This document shows, in pieces, positions 46,331-56,221 of a stretch of DNA of 64,000 nucleotides. This stretch comes from Pseudomonas sp. CROZ-RG-20F-R04-15 (GTDB lineage Bacteria > Pseudomonadota > Gammaproteobacteria > Pseudomonadales > Pseudomonadaceae). The stretch spans positions 62,001 through 126,000 of the forward strand of contig NZ_JAKNQL010000005.1 in the NCBI RefSeq assembly GCF_022662375.1. Direction: 5' to 3'. The notes under the pieces were generated by a model. The model was given only the letters and a program-made list of their open reading frames with translations. It ran no database searches and had not been told where the DNA came from. The first letter of the stretch is position 1. Each line of letters opens with the position of its first letter. The position numbers were made by a program, and so were the translations under genes.

Positions 46331-47851
46331 TTAGAAGAAGCCCAACGGATTGATGTCGTAGCTCACCAGCAGGTTTTTGGTCTGCTGATAGTGATCGAGC
46401 ATCATCTTGTGGGTTTCACGGCCTACGCCGGACTTTTTGTACCCGCCGAACGCGGCATGCGCCGGGTACAGGTGGTAGCAGTTGGTCCACACGCGACCGG
46501 CCTTGATCGCGCGGCCCATGCGGTAGGCGCGGTTGATGTCGCGGGTCCACAGACCGGCGCCAAGGCCGAACTCGGTGTCGTTGGCAATCGCCAGGGCTTC
46601 GGCTTCGTCCTTGAACGTGGTGATGCTCACCACCGGGCCAAAGATTTCTTCCTGGAACACACGCATCTTGTTGGTGCCCTTGAGCAGGGTCGGCTGGATG
46701 TAATAACCGGTCGACAGATTGCCCTCGAGTTTTTCCACCTTGCCGCCAGTCAGCAGCTCGGCACCTTCGCCCTTGGCAATTTCCAGATAAGAAAGAATCT
46801 TGTCGAATTGCTGCTCGGACGCCTGCGCGCCGACCATGGTGTCGGTATCCAGCGGATCGCCACGTTTGATTTGCAGAACTTTCTTCATCACCACGGCCAT
46901 GAATTCGTCGTAGATCGATTCCTGCACCAGCGCGCGGGAAGGGCAGGTGCAGACTTCGCCCTGGTTGAAGAACGCCAGCACCAGACCTTCAGCGGCTTTC
47001 TCAATGAACGTCGGCTCGGCCTGCATGATGTCTTCGAAGAAGATGTTCGGCGATTTGCCGCCCAGTTCCACGGTCGACGGAATGATGTTCTCGGCCGCGC
47101 ACTTCATGATGTGCGATCCGACCGGAGTCGAGCCGGTGAAGGCGATCTTGGCGATGCGCTTGCTGGTCGCCAGCGCTTCGCCGGCCTCTTTGCCGTAACC
47201 CTGAACAATGTTCAGTACGCCTGGCGGCAGCAGGTCGCCGATCAGTTCCAGCAACACGGTGATGCCCAGCGGCGTTTGTTCGGCAGGCTTGAGCACCACG
47301 CAGTTGCCGGCAGCCAGCGCTGGCGCAAGTTTCCACGCGGCCATCAGGATCGGGAAGTTCCACGGGATGATCTGGCCGACCACGCCCAGCGGTTCATGAA
47401 TGTGATACGCCACAGTGTTGCCGTCGATTTCGGCAGCGCTGCCTTCCTGGGCACGCAGGCAACCGGCGAAGTAGCGGAAATGGTCGGCGGCCAGCGGGAT
47501 GTCGGCGTTGAGGGTTTCGCGGATGGCTTTGCCGTTGTCCCAGGTTTCGGTGATCGCCAGCAGTTCCAGGTTCTGTTCGATGCGGTCGGCGATTTTCAGC
47601 AGAATCAGCGAGCGCGCCTGCACGGAGGTCGCGCCCCACGCGTCGGCAGCGGCGTGGGCGGCGTCCAGTGCCTTGTCGATGTCTTCGGCAGTGGAGCGGG
47701 GGAATTCGGCAATTGGCTGGCCATTGACTGGCGAGGTGTTGGTGAAGTACTGACCTTTGACAGGCGCGACGAACTCGCCGCCGATGTAGTTACCGTACTT
47801 GCTCTTGAACGAGACTTTGGCGCCTTCAGTACCGGGGTGAGCGTAACGCAT
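46331..47851 (-). CDS. exaC: NAD-dependent aldehyde dehydrogenase, ExaC type
   Basis: The 506-residue protein has the ALDH pattern: [54 protein letters not shown], the catalytic glutamate in [15 protein letters not shown], the catalytic cysteine in [17 protein letters not shown], and [13 protein letters not shown]. The start [28 protein letters not shown] is typical of the ExaC/acetaldehyde dehydrogenase group. It would oxidise acetaldehyde from EutBC to acetate. A sigma-54 promoter lies 66-81 bases upstream. It is divergent from its probable regulator. Confidence 0.94.
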   Translation of the reverse strand: MRYAHPGTEGAKVSFKSKYGNYIGGEFVAPVKGQYFTNTSPVNGQPIAEFPRSTAEDIDKALDAAHAAADAWGATSVQARSLILLKIADRIEQNLELLAITETWDNGKAIRETLNADIPLAADHFRYFAGCLRAQEGSAAEIDGNTVAYHIHEPLGVVGQIIPWNFPILMAAWKLAPALAAGNCVVLKPAEQTPLGITVLLELIGDLLPPGVLNIVQGYGKEAGEALATSKRIAKIAFTGSTPVGSHIMKCAAENIIPSTVELGGKSPNIFFEDIMQAEPTFIEKAAEGLVLAFFNQGEVCTCPSRALVQESIYDEFMAVVMKKVLQIKRGDPLDTDTMVGAQASEQQFDKILSYLEIAKGEGAELLTGGKVEKLEGNLSTGYYIQPTLLKGTNKMRVFQEEIFGPVVSITTFKDEAEALAIANDTEFGLGAGLWTRDINRAYRMGRAIKAGRVWTNCYHLYPAHAAFGGYKKSGVGRETHKMMLDHYQQTKNLLVSYDINPLGFF

Positions 47852-47916
47852 GATGATGTTCTCCTTGGCTTTGTACTTATTAGAGAAACGCGCAAGTGCG
47901 CTTGCTATAAGCGTAG

Positions 47917-47932
47917 AGCAAAGGTCGGGCCA
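47917..47932 (-). promoter_or_regulatory. sigma-54 promoter upstream of exaC
   Basis: On the minus strand TGGCCCGACCTTTGCT fits TGGCACG-N4-TTGC(A/T) with one change. The predicted start is near 47905. It is in the 301-base gap 47852-48152 between exaC and the divergent activator. Confidence 0.78.
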
Positions 47933-48003
47933 CCGCCGTGCAGGGCAGGTAAATCAAGGCGTTGCGAGTTTTTTGTCGGACGAGTGGATGGCGCCTGTGA
48001 TGG

Positions 48004-48047
48004 TTTCGGTACAGAGAGGGTGACAGTTTGTACCGCTTTCGGCACAG
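48004..48047. promoter_or_regulatory. probable upstream activator sites of the ethanolamine regulator
   Basis: TTTCGGTACAG (48004-48014) and TTTCGGCACAG (48037-48047) are direct repeats. TGTACCG-CTTT-CGGCACA at 48029-48046 is an imperfect palindrome with 6 of 7 positions pairing. They sit 70-130 bases upstream of the exaC sigma-54 promoter, the usual range for an enhancer-binding protein, and also near the activator's own start. Confidence 0.6.
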
Positions 48048-48152
48048 CGCGTGACCGGGCAGTCTTGCCAGCATTGCAATGCGTCGGTGGCTGGAGGATG
48101 CTGGGCGTCACCTCAGCATTCGGCCGTCGAGCCTCGGGGAGAACAATAAGAA

Positions 48153-50066
48153 ATGCACGACAACCATTTGAGTCGCCATGCCCAACAGGTTCTCACCGTT
48201 ACCCAGGGCAAACCGCACCTGCACGGGCCCGGTGCCGATCCGTCGATTGCCCGCTCGTGGCTGCGCTGTCTTGAGGATTACCATCTCGATCCAGCCCTGG
48301 CCATCGCGCCGACCGTGCTTGAACACGGGCGCGTTCTGGAAAGCCGCGAACGCCTGCAGCAGGTGTTGCAGATCGCCGGCAATGAAATGAGCAGCCTGCA
48401 TCAACAGCTTTCCGGCTCCGGTCACGCCGTGCTGCTGACCGACGCGCGCGGGGTGATCCTCAACTGCGTCACCGCGCCAGCCGAGCGCAAGATCTTCGAA
48501 CGCGCCGGGCTGTGGCTTGGCGCTGATTGGAGCGAAGCCTGCGAAGGCACCAACGGCATCGGCACCTGCCTGGTCGAACGTCAGGCGCTGACCATTCATC
48601 AGGACGAACATTTTCGCGGCCGCCACACTGGCCTGACCTGTTCGGCGAGCCCGGTGTTCGACCCGCACGGCGAACTGCTGGCGGTGCTCGACGTGTCTTC
48701 GGCGCGCCACGATGTCTCGCGGCAAAGTCAGTTCCACACCATGGCGCTGGTCAATCTGTCGGCAAAGATGATCGAGAGCTGTTACTTCCTGCGCTGTTTC
48801 GATAACCAATGGTTGCTGCGTTTTCATCTGCAAGCCGAATCGGTCGGGCTGTTCAGCGAGGGCTTGCTGGCGTTTGACGGCGAAGGGCGGATCAGTGCGG
48901 TCAATCAGAGCGCGCTGAATTTGCTTGGGCATATTCGCGGCGGCTTGCTGGGTAAACCCGTGGAAGCGTTTTTCGATTGTTCGCTGGATGAATTGCTGGG
49001 CCGCGCAAGTGCCCATGCCAGCGCCAGTTGGCCGCTGCGCACCCGTGACGGGCGGCACCTGTTTGCCGTGCTGCGTGGGGAATCGCGCAAGCCGACACCG
49101 ATCATGCCCACGCCAGTTGTGGTTCAGGCTCCGCGCCTGTCGGGCATCTGCCTCGGTGATGAAGCGTTGCAGGCAGACTTCCGTAAATCCTTGCGCGTCT
49201 TCGAACGCGATGTGCCCCTGCTGATCAACGGCGAAACCGGCTCTGGCAAAGAAGCCTTTGCCAAGGCTGTGCATCACGCCAGCCAGCGCTCGAACAAAGC
49301 CTTCGTTGCGCTGAACTGCGCGGCCATCCCGGAAAGCCTGATCGAGAGCGAACTGTTCGGCTATCGCGGCGGCAGTTTCACCGGCGCACGCAAGGACGGC
49401 ATGCGGGGCAAGCTGCAGCAGGCCGATGGCGGCACATTGTTCCTCGATGAAATCGGCGACATGCCGCTGGCCTTGCAGACCCGGTTATTGCGGGTGCTGG
49501 AAGATCGGCAAGTGGTGCCGATCGGTGGCGAGCCCGAGGCAGTCAACGTGCGAATCATCAGCGCCACCCACCGCAACCTGCTGGAGCGGGTCGCGGATGG
49601 CAGCTTCCGCGAAGACTTGTATTACCGGCTTAACGGGCTGGAAGTGGCGCTGCCGGCGTTGCGTGAACGTGGCGATAAATCGCAGTTGCTGGATTTTCTG
49701 TTGGCGGAAGAGGCGGGTGGCGAAACGATCCTGATCGACGAGGCGGCGCGTCAGGCGTTGCTGGCGTTCAACTGGCCGGGGAATGTGCGGCAGTTGCGCA
49801 ATGTGCTGCGCACGTTGGCGGCGTTGTGTGATGAGGGGAGGATCGGGATTGAGGATTTGCCGGTGATGATTCGGCAGGGGAGTCCAGTCCTTCCGCCAGC
49901 CGAGTCTGGCGAACACCCATTGGCAGACGCAGAGCGGATTGCCCTGCTTAAAACTTTGGAGCAGACGCGGTGGCATATGACGCATACGGCTGAGCAGCTT
50001 GGGGTCAGCCGCAATACCCTTTATAGAAAGCTGCGTAAGCATGGGATTGAGCGGCGAGTCAGTTAG
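48153..50066 (+). CDS. eatR: sigma-54-dependent activator, AcoR-like, of the ethanolamine genes
   Basis: The 637-residue protein has an N-terminal GAF-type sensory region (residues about 60-210: AVLLTDARGVILNCVTAPAERKIFERAGLWLGADWSEACEGTNGIGTCL), a PAS-like part (LAFDGEGRISAVNQSALNLLGH), an AAA+ core and a Fis-type helix-turn-helix (MTHTAEQLGVSRNTLYRKLRKHGI). Walker A is GETGSGKE and Walker B is GGTLFLDEIGDM. The sigma-54 contact loop reads GGSFTGA, so GAFTGA has become GSFTGA. The position opposite exaC, with two sigma-54 promoters in the cluster, makes it the activator. The symbol follows the P. aeruginosa neighbourhood and is a positional inference. Confidence 0.88.
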   Translation: MHDNHLSRHAQQVLTVTQGKPHLHGPGADPSIARSWLRCLEDYHLDPALAIAPTVLEHGRVLESRERLQQVLQIAGNEMSSLHQQLSGSGHAVLLTDARGVILNCVTAPAERKIFERAGLWLGADWSEACEGTNGIGTCLVERQALTIHQDEHFRGRHTGLTCSASPVFDPHGELLAVLDVSSARHDVSRQSQFHTMALVNLSAKMIESCYFLRCFDNQWLLRFHLQAESVGLFSEGLLAFDGEGRISAVNQSALNLLGHIRGGLLGKPVEAFFDCSLDELLGRASAHASASWPLRTRDGRHLFAVLRGESRKPTPIMPTPVVVQAPRLSGICLGDEALQADFRKSLRVFERDVPLLINGETGSGKEAFAKAVHHASQRSNKAFVALNCAAIPESLIESELFGYRGGSFTGARKDGMRGKLQQADGGTLFLDEIGDMPLALQTRLLRVLEDRQVVPIGGEPEAVNVRIISATHRNLLERVADGSFREDLYYRLNGLEVALPALRERGDKSQLLDFLLAEEAGGETILIDEAARQALLAFNWPGNVRQLRNVLRTLAALCDEGRIGIEDLPVMIRQGSPVLPPAESGEHPLADAERIALLKTLEQTRWHMTHTAEQLGVSRNTLYRKLRKHGIERRVS

Positions 50067-50069
50067 AAG

Positions 50070-50219
50070 GCCCTCACCCTAGCCCTCTCCCAGAGGGAGA
50101 GGGGACCGACCGAGTCGCTCTACTGATCTACGCCGACCTGAAATATCGAGCCTAACTCAGGATTTGAAAACGACGCAGATCGGCTCCCTCTCCCTCTGGG
50201 AGAGGGCTGGGGTGAGGGG
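50070..50219. repeat. 150-bp GC-rich element with nested inverted repeats, copy 2
   Basis: The outer arms 50071-50091 and 50198-50218 pair at 20 of 21 positions. The interior shares CGACCTGAAATATCGAG (50134-50150) with copy 1 at 2830-2986, plus GACCGA, ATTTGAAAA and CGGCTCCCT blocks in the same order. It starts four bases after the regulator's stop, as copy 1 starts six bases after a stop. Confidence 0.88.
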
Positions 50220-50332
50220 CGACAATCTACAGTCGAGCCAAATGCCAGGCCCAACCAGCCCCGCCCCTCACCTAAAGAGTGCGATTTCCCCCTCCCTACG
50301 CTAACCTGCGGCCATGTTTTACGAGGTCGACT

Positions 50333-51682
50333 ATGCACATTCATATTCTGGGTATCTGCGGGACTTTCATGGGCTCGATGGCGGTTCTGGCCAAAGAGCT
50401 GGGCCATCATGTGACCGGCTCCGACGCCAACGTCTATCCGCCGATGAGCACTCAGCTTGAAGCCCAAGGCATTCAACTGACGCAGGGTTACGACCCGGCG
50501 CAGCTCGATCCGGCACCGGATCTGGTGGTGATCGGCAACGCCATGTCGCGCGGCAATCCGGCGGTGGAATATGTGCTGAACAAAGGTCTGCCGTACGTTT
50601 CCGGCCCGCAGTGGCTGGCGGACCATGTGCTGCAAGGGCGCTGGGTGCTGGCGGTGGCCGGTACGCACGGCAAAACCACCACCAGCAGCATGCTCGCCTG
50701 GGTACTGGAACACGCCGGCATGAGCCCGGGCTTCCTGATCGGCGGTGTGCCGCAGAACTTCTCGGTGTCGGCACGCTTGGGCGGTACGCCGTTCTTCGTG
50801 ATCGAAGCCGACGAATACGACAGCGCGTTTTTCGACAAGCGCTCCAAGTTTGTCCATTACCGCCCACGCACCGCGATCCTCAATAACCTTGAGTTCGATC
50901 ACGCGGACATCTTCCCGGATCTGCCAGCGATCGAGCGGCAATTCCACCATTTGGTGCGCACCATCCCGAGTGAAGGCCTGGTTATCCATCCGACCACCGA
51001 GCCAGCCTTGCAACGTGTGATCGAAATGGGTTGCTGGACCCCGGTGCAAACCACCGGTGCTGGCGGCCAGTGGCAGGTCAAACTGTTGAGCGAAGATGGT
51101 TCGGCATTCGAAGTGATGTTCGAAGGCGTGTCGCAGGGCACCGTCGAATGGGAGCTGACCGGTCAGCACAACGTCGCTAATGCTCTGGCGGCACTGGCTG
51201 CAGCGCGTCACGTTGGCGTCGTGCCATCGATGGGCATCGCCGGGTTGAGCGCGTTCAAGAACGTCAAACGCCGCATGGAAAAAGTTGCCGAAGTACGCGG
51301 CATCACCATTTATGACGACTTCGCCCACCATCCAACAGCAATCGCCACCACCCTCGATGGATTGCGTAAACGCATCGGCGACGCACCGCTGATCGCGATC
51401 ATCGAGCCACGCTCCAACTCGATGAAGCTCGGCGCGCACCGTGACGGTTTGCCGGACAGCGTGGTCGATGCCGATCAGGTTATCTGGTACGCCCCGGCCA
51501 ACCTCGGCTGGGATCTGGCCGGCACCGCTGCGTTGTGCACCGTGCCGTCGATTGTCAGCGATTCGCTGGAAGGCATCATCGAACGCGTGAAAAGCCAGGC
51601 CCAGCCCGGCACTCACGTAGTGATCATGAGCAACGGCGGCTTCGGCGGCCTGCACGGCAAACTCGCCGAGGCGCTGCAATGA
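50333..51682 (+). CDS. mpl: UDP-MurNAc:tripeptide ligase (murein peptide ligase)
   Basis: The 449-residue protein starts [40 protein letters not shown] behind GAGG. It has the Mur ligase ATP site [42 protein letters not shown] and [12 protein letters not shown], and [20 protein letters not shown] in the C-terminal domain. Mpl joins recycled murein tripeptide directly to UDP-MurNAc. It overlaps ubiX by 4 bases. The longer reading from 50279 lacks support. Confidence 0.96.
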   Translation: MHIHILGICGTFMGSMAVLAKELGHHVTGSDANVYPPMSTQLEAQGIQLTQGYDPAQLDPAPDLVVIGNAMSRGNPAVEYVLNKGLPYVSGPQWLADHVLQGRWVLAVAGTHGKTTTSSMLAWVLEHAGMSPGFLIGGVPQNFSVSARLGGTPFFVIEADEYDSAFFDKRSKFVHYRPRTAILNNLEFDHADIFPDLPAIERQFHHLVRTIPSEGLVIHPTTEPALQRVIEMGCWTPVQTTGAGGQWQVKLLSEDGSAFEVMFEGVSQGTVEWELTGQHNVANALAALAAARHVGVVPSMGIAGLSAFKNVKRRMEKVAEVRGITIYDDFAHHPTAIATTLDGLRKRIGDAPLIAIIEPRSNSMKLGAHRDGLPDSVVDADQVIWYAPANLGWDLAGTAALCTVPSIVSDSLEGIIERVKSQAQPGTHVVIMSNGGFGGLHGKLAEALQ

Positions 51683-52326
51683 ACACTCGTTTTGAGAGCA
51701 ATGGCCCGGAACGCATCACGCTGGCTATGACCGGCGCGTCCGGCGCGCAGTACGGTTTGCGCCTGCTCGATTGTCTGGTGCGGGAGGATCGCGAAGTGCA
51801 CTTCCTGATCTCCAAGGCTGCGCAATTGGTCATGGCCACCGAGACGGATGTCACGCTGCCGCCGAAGCCGCAGATGATGCAGGCGTTTCTCACCGAGTAC
51901 ACCGGGGCCGCCGCCGGGCAGATCCGCGTATACGGCAAGGAAGACTGGATGTCGCCGGTGGCTTCGGGCTCCGGCGCACCGGCGGCGATGGTCGTGGTGC
52001 CGTGCTCTACCGGAACGCTGTCGGCCATTGCCACCGGCGCCTGCAACAACCTGATCGAACGCGCCGCCGATGTCACGTTGAAGGAGCGTCGCCAATTGAT
52101 TCTGGTGCCGCGCGAAGCGCCGTATTCGAGCATTCATCTGGAGCACATGCTCAAGCTGTCGAACATGGGCGTGACCATTCTGCCGGCCTCGCCGGGTTTC
52201 TATCATCAGCCGCAGACCATCGATGATTTGATCGATTTCGTCGTGGCGCGGATTCTCAATCTGCTGGGCATTCCCCAGGACATGCTGCCGCGTTGGGGTG
52301 AGCATCATCTGAGCAGTGATGAGTAA
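51679..52326 (+). CDS. ubiX: flavin prenyltransferase UbiX
   Basis: The 215-residue protein starts with an ATG overlapping the mpl stop. UbiX motifs: [22 protein letters not shown], the [98 protein letters not shown] block with the flavin-binding serines. It prenylates FMN to the cofactor used by the UbiD decarboxylase in ubiquinone synthesis. It shares 8 bases with the lipoprotein gene that follows. Confidence 0.96.
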   Translation: MNTRFESNGPERITLAMTGASGAQYGLRLLDCLVREDREVHFLISKAAQLVMATETDVTLPPKPQMMQAFLTEYTGAAAGQIRVYGKEDWMSPVASGSGAPAAMVVVPCSTGTLSAIATGACNNLIERAADVTLKERRQLILVPREAPYSSIHLEHMLKLSNMGVTILPASPGFYHQPQTIDDLIDFVVARILNLLGIPQDMLPRWGEHHLSSDE

Positions 52327-52603
52327 GCTGCTGGTGCTCGGGCTGGTGTTGTTGCTCGCAGGGTGCGCCACGGCACGCACTTTGGATGCAGCGAAACCGG
52401 GCGCACCGGTGGTGTACTCCGGGACGCGGCTGGATTTGTATGCGATGAATGGTGGATGTTGCGCGATGGATCGGTTCGGGGCTGAGGCGCCGAGCTATCC
52501 GGGCGTTGACCTGCCGGCGAGTGCGTTGCTCGATACGCTGTTGTTGCCGTTGTCTTTGCTCTCTGTGATTGGCGTGAGTTTTCAGGCGACTGGCGGATTA
52601 TAG
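52319..52603 (+). CDS. YceK/YidQ-family lipoprotein
   Basis: The 94-residue protein starts [22 protein letters not shown] with lipobox LAGC. The body [62 protein letters not shown] fits the YceK/YidQ family, small outer-membrane lipoproteins of unknown role. A GTG one codon upstream is possible. It overlaps the ubiX end by 8 bases, so it is the last gene of the mpl-ubiX unit. Confidence 0.86.
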   Translation: MSKLLVLGLVLLLAGCATARTLDAAKPGAPVVYSGTRLDLYAMNGGCCAMDRFGAEAPSYPGVDLPASALLDTLLLPLSLLSVIGVSFQATGGL

Positions 52604-52620
52604 GGGAGCGCTGCGCACTC

Positions 52621-52688
52621 CATCGCGAGCAGGCTCGCTCCCACAGGGGGACGCGGTGCAAATGTGGGAGCGAGCCTGCTCGCGAAAG
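52621..52688. repeat. REPIN (REP pair)
   Basis: REPs at 52621-52650 and 52661-52688 are inverted with a very short spacer, between convergent genes. Confidence 0.88.
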
Positions 52689-52709
52689 CTTCCTTCCAGA
52701 CGCAATAGA

Positions 52710-53351
52710 TTATTTGCCCAGCTTGCGCAAATCATCCGATTCGATCACCCGCACGCCATCCTGCTCTTCCAGGGCCAACCGCCACATCGCCCGCGCCAAT
52801 TGGCAGGCCTCGATGCCACGGTACTTGCCCGGAATCAGCTTCGACAACGGCCCGGCCAATTGCTCGGCCAGTCGCGGTTCAGTCCGTTCACCCAACAACA
52901 GCGAAGGCCGGCAAATGGTCAGTTGCGGCCAATCCTGCGCACGCAGTGCCTGCTCCATTTCACCTTTGACCCGGTTATAGAAAACCGACGACTTCGGATC
53001 TGCGCCAATCGCACTGATCACAATCAGATGCCGCGCGCCCATCTCCCGCGCGCGTTTGGCAAACGCTACGACCATGTCCAGATCCACCGCGCGAAACGCC
53101 GCTTCCGAGCCGGCCTGCTTGATCGTGGTGCCGAGGCAGCAATAGGCGATATCGACGCGGCCACTGAGCTGCGGCAGAAACGTCTGCGGATCACCGACCG
53201 GGTTTTCCAGGTGCGGATGCTCCGCCAGTGGCCGACGCGACGGGGCGAGCACGCGAGAAATCGTTGGCTCGTTGAGCAAACGGTCGAGTAGATGTTCACC
53301 GGTCAAACCGGTGGCTCCGGCAAGCAATACGTGCTGAGGCGTCAAGTACAT
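52710..53351 (-). CDS. NAD(P)-binding Rossmann protein, HTATIP2/atypical SDR type
   Basis: The 213-residue protein has a dinucleotide site [106 protein letters not shown] and [11 protein letters not shown]. The YNRVKGE segment is the YxxxK-like catalytic motif. It matches the atypical short-chain dehydrogenases often annotated as NAD-dependent epimerase-like or HTATIP2-like, with unknown substrate. It lies 27 bases downstream of the MORN-peptidase gene on the same strand. Confidence 0.85.
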   Translation of the reverse strand: MYLTPQHVLLAGATGLTGEHLLDRLLNEPTISRVLAPSRRPLAEHPHLENPVGDPQTFLPQLSGRVDIAYCCLGTTIKQAGSEAAFRAVDLDMVVAFAKRAREMGARHLIVISAIGADPKSSVFYNRVKGEMEQALRAQDWPQLTICRPSLLLGERTEPRLAEQLAGPLSKLIPGKYRGIEACQLARAMWRLALEEQDGVRVIESDDLRKLGK

Positions 53352-53378
53352 AGTGTCTCTCCCTTGATACTGTTCAGC

Positions 53379-55106
53379 TTAGTTGCTCTTTGTCGCTCCG
53401 TCGTTCAACGCAGCACTTTGCAATGCTTTTCTGGCTTGCTGTTTGCGCAGCAGTTGCCAGTGTGACAGCACGGTTTTCGGCGCCCAGATCTGCGGCTCCG
53501 ACGCCTCGAAATTGTCCGCCAGTTCACGCTCGGCGACGGTGGCCTTGGCCAGTTTGAAGGCTTGCTCCAGGTCATCGGTCTGGTTCAAAGCCTGGGCGAA
53601 CAGTGCATCGCCGAAGTAGGTGAAGTTGGCTTCTTCCGAGCAGCCGAAGGACACCCGGTCGGCGCGCGAGGCGGTCATGATCAGCGTGCGTTCGTCTTTC
53701 AGCGCCGGGATGAAACCGCCGGAGTAGCACGATGAAATCACGATGATCTTGTCGCGATTCTTCAGCGGCGCGAGCACGGCGGCGAGTTCGTCGGCGGGCA
53801 GGTCGGCCAGTTCCATGCGCGGCTGGTCGAGCACCAGTTCGTGCTCGGCAGTGCCGTGGCTGGTCAGGTAGATGAACAGCAAGTCTTCCGGGCCGCTGCG
53901 CTCGGCCAGTGTTTGTGCGGCGCGGCGCAAATTCTCGCGGGTGGCCATCGGCCGGTCGCCGAGGTGGTCGCGATGGTTGACCAGACGGATCTGGCCATAA
54001 GCACCGAAGCGCGTGCTGAGCATGTTGGCGACGTAGTCGGATTCGCGCAGGAACACGCTCTGCTTGCCATCACCGCCGAGGGTCAGGGTGTACAGCTCGA
54101 CCGCCGGAGTCGACGCGGGGATGGCGGCCAAGGCGTCTTCAAGCAGGCGGCCCTGAGCGAGCAAACCGAGTTCGAGGGTGTCGGGCAGCAATTTGCCATC
54201 GGCGTCGCGCACGCGCTGGCCGTTGATCCAGGTGCCGCTCATGACGCTGCCATCGGTCAGCACCAGGGTGCCGCGTCCGGAGTAGCTGTCGTTGTCGAAG
54301 CCGCCGATGTAGAAGCTGCCGTCAGACAAATTCAACCGACCCTGACCGCTGAAGCGCCAGTCACTGAATACGCCGATGTAATGGCTGCCGTCGGCGCCGA
54401 TCAGTTCGCCCTTGCCGGTCAGCGCGCCTTCCTTGAACTGGCCGAGCCAGACGTCACCATCGGCGTTTTCGTAGCGACCCTTGCCGTGCAACTGATTGTT
54501 CTTGAATCCGCCGACGTAGATGTCACCGTCAGCACTATTGAAGGTGCCGTTGCCTTCCAGCTGACCGTTAACGAAATGGCCGCTGAACGAATTGCCGCTG
54601 GCGTCGCCGCGCTGGCCTTCGCCGTTGGGTTTGCCGTGGGCGAACTGGCCTTGATAGGAGCTGCCGTCGTCCATTTCCAGACGACCGAGCCCGGAATATT
54701 GATCGGCCTTGAACTCGCCACGATAGGTCATGGCGTTTTCTTTCAGGGTGCCTTCGCCTTCGCGGCGACCCTGCTTGAAGCTGCCGGTGTAACTGCTGGC
54801 GTTGGTGGTCAGGCTGCCCTGTCCATCGAACAGTCCTAGCTGGAACTGGCCGCGATAGACCTCGCCATTGCTGCCGTGCCATTCGCCCTGACCATGCCAC
54901 TGACCTTTGTCGAACTGCCCGGCATACCAACTGCCGTTGGGGTAGTCGACACGGCCCTGACCTTGCAGCAAGCCATCGACCAGTTCACCGCGATAGCGCC
55001 CGCCGTCAGGCAGGCGCGCATCTGGCGGCAGCAGCGATTCGCCGTCGCCGCACGCGGTGAGCATCAGGGTCAAGGCAAGGGGTGCAAGACGAGCAAGTGA
55101 GCGCAT
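53379..55106 (-). CDS. lipoprotein with MORN repeats and C13-type cysteine peptidase
   Basis: The 575-residue protein has a signal with a lipobox, LTLMLTACGDGE. Residues about 35-290 carry about 11 MORN repeats of the form YxGxFxxGxxxGxG (for example YRGELVDGLLQGQG, YAGQFDKGQWHGQG, YVGGFKNNQLHGKG). From about residue 335 comes a clan CD peptidase domain (LYTLTLGGDGKQSVFLRESDYVANMLSTRFG). Its histidine is in LLFIYLTSHGTAEHELVL and its cysteine in IIVISSCYSGGFIPALKDERTLIMTASRADRVSFG, matching peptidase family C13 (legumain-like). A lipid-anchored outer-membrane or periplasmic enzyme is expected. MORN repeats usually mediate membrane or protein contact. Substrate unknown. Confidence 0.88.
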   Translation of the reverse strand: MRSLARLAPLALTLMLTACGDGESLLPPDARLPDGGRYRGELVDGLLQGQGRVDYPNGSWYAGQFDKGQWHGQGEWHGSNGEVYRGQFQLGLFDGQGSLTTNASSYTGSFKQGRREGEGTLKENAMTYRGEFKADQYSGLGRLEMDDGSSYQGQFAHGKPNGEGQRGDASGNSFSGHFVNGQLEGNGTFNSADGDIYVGGFKNNQLHGKGRYENADGDVWLGQFKEGALTGKGELIGADGSHYIGVFSDWRFSGQGRLNLSDGSFYIGGFDNDSYSGRGTLVLTDGSVMSGTWINGQRVRDADGKLLPDTLELGLLAQGRLLEDALAAIPASTPAVELYTLTLGGDGKQSVFLRESDYVANMLSTRFGAYGQIRLVNHRDHLGDRPMATRENLRRAAQTLAERSGPEDLLFIYLTSHGTAEHELVLDQPRMELADLPADELAAVLAPLKNRDKIIVISSCYSGGFIPALKDERTLIMTASRADRVSFGCSEEANFTYFGDALFAQALNQTDDLEQAFKLAKATVAERELADNFEASEPQIWAPKTVLSHWQLLRKQQARKALQSAALNDGATKSN

Positions 55107-55208
55107 AGCGGGATCCGGGCAATTAGGCGACCGAGTATGCCGCAGCTATGCGTGGCATATATAGAGACGTGACGCGAAACAGCGTGCGCTGCTTCGCATC
55201 CGGAACGT

Positions 55209-55664
55209 TTACACGAAGCAGAGCGACAGTGGCTCGGCGATATAGGCCGGTTTGTCCGAGCCTTCTATCTCCAGCGTTGCGGTGGCTTTGAGCAGCCACT
55301 GGCCAGGCTTTTTCTCGGTCACTTCGCCCAGATCGACCTTGAGCCGGACTTTCGAGTTGACCTTGACTGGCTGGATGAAACGCACGCTGTCCAGGCCGTA
55401 GTTGACCACCATCTTCACGCCTTGCGGCAGCACGAGGATGTCTTCCATCAATTTCGGGATCAGCGAGAGCGACAGGAAACCGTGGGCAATGGTGCTGCCG
55501 AAGGGCGTTTGCGCGGCTTTGACCGGGTCGACGTGAATGAACTGATAATCACCGGTGGCTTCGGCGAACAGGTTGATGCGTTCCTGATCGATGGTGAGCC
55601 ATTCGGAACGTCCGAGTTCCTTGCCGACATAATCTTTGAGCTCTGCAACTGGAACATAGGGCAT
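55209..55664 (-). CDS. MaoC-like (R)-specific enoyl-CoA hydratase
   Basis: The 151-residue protein starts MPYVPVAELKDYVGKELGRSEWLTIDQERINLFAEATGDYQFIHVDPVKAAQTPFGSTIAHGFLSLSLIP behind AAGGAGA. This is a single hot-dog fold with the hydratase motif DxxxxHxD...FGxxIAHG. It could hydrate trans-enoyl-CoA in fatty-acid or polyhydroxyalkanoate metabolism. The same wording is used for several MaoC proteins, so the true substrate is open. Confidence 0.9.
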   Translation of the reverse strand: MPYVPVAELKDYVGKELGRSEWLTIDQERINLFAEATGDYQFIHVDPVKAAQTPFGSTIAHGFLSLSLIPKLMEDILVLPQGVKMVVNYGLDSVRFIQPVKVNSKVRLKVDLGEVTEKKPGQWLLKATATLEIEGSDKPAYIAEPLSLCFV

Positions 55665-55858
55665 TGAGACTCTCCTTGGGTTCATCGGTTTTATAGTTTT
55701 TCAGGTGGGGGGATTTGACCTCCCTGCGAACCACTGTAGATCATCATGGCGATTTGCTCCGGTCAACCGACCATGCTTTTGGCGAATGCCGATCCATAGC
55801 GCAGGCGTGCTTATAATGCGGGCGACTTGCACGGTGGAAAGTAAGACGGAGATGTCGG

Positions 55859-56221
55859 ATGTTGCTACGTGGCCTGACCCTGCTGGTGCTGTTTCAACTG
55901 CTTGGCACAGCGCTCAATCATTTACTGTTGCCGGTGCTGCCGGGGCCGATCATCGGTCTGTTGCTGTTGCTCGTCTTCCTGATCGTTCGCGGTGAAGTCG
56001 GCGAGCCGCTGAACCTCGCGGCGGGCAGTCTGCTGCGCTACCTGCCGTTGCTGCTGGTGCCGCCAGCGGTGGGCGTAATGGTTTATGCGAGCGACATTGC
56101 CGCGGATTTCTGGGCGATCGTCGGCGCGCTGGTGCTGTCGTTGATCCTGTCGATGGCCTTCGCCGGGGTGCTGATGCAGCGCCTGGTCAAGCGTCACGCG
56201 CCTGCGTCGGAGGAGTCCTGA
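55859..56221 (+). CDS. lrgA: LrgA/CidA-family membrane protein
   Basis: The 120-residue protein has four membrane segments (GLTLLVLFQLLGTALNHLLL, PIIGLLLLLVFLIVRG, YLPLLLVPPAVGVMVYASDI, FWAIVGALVLSLILSMAFAGVL) and the LrgA-type sequence LPVLPGPIIGLLLLL. LrgA/CidA proteins are holin-like and influence murein hydrolase export, acetate or pyruvate stress, and lysis. It overlaps the lrgB start by one base (TGATG). CidA versus LrgA cannot be decided. Confidence 0.9.
   Translation: MLLRGLTLLVLFQLLGTALNHLLLPVLPGPIIGLLLLLVFLIVRGEVGEPLNLAAGSLLRYLPLLLVPPAVGVMVYASDIAADFWAIVGALVLSLILSMAFAGVLMQRLVKRHAPASEES

Noticed and set aside
46391..48274. A 627-residue plus-strand frame opposite exaC
   Set aside because: It is antisense to a canonical aldehyde dehydrogenase and crosses the promoter gap.
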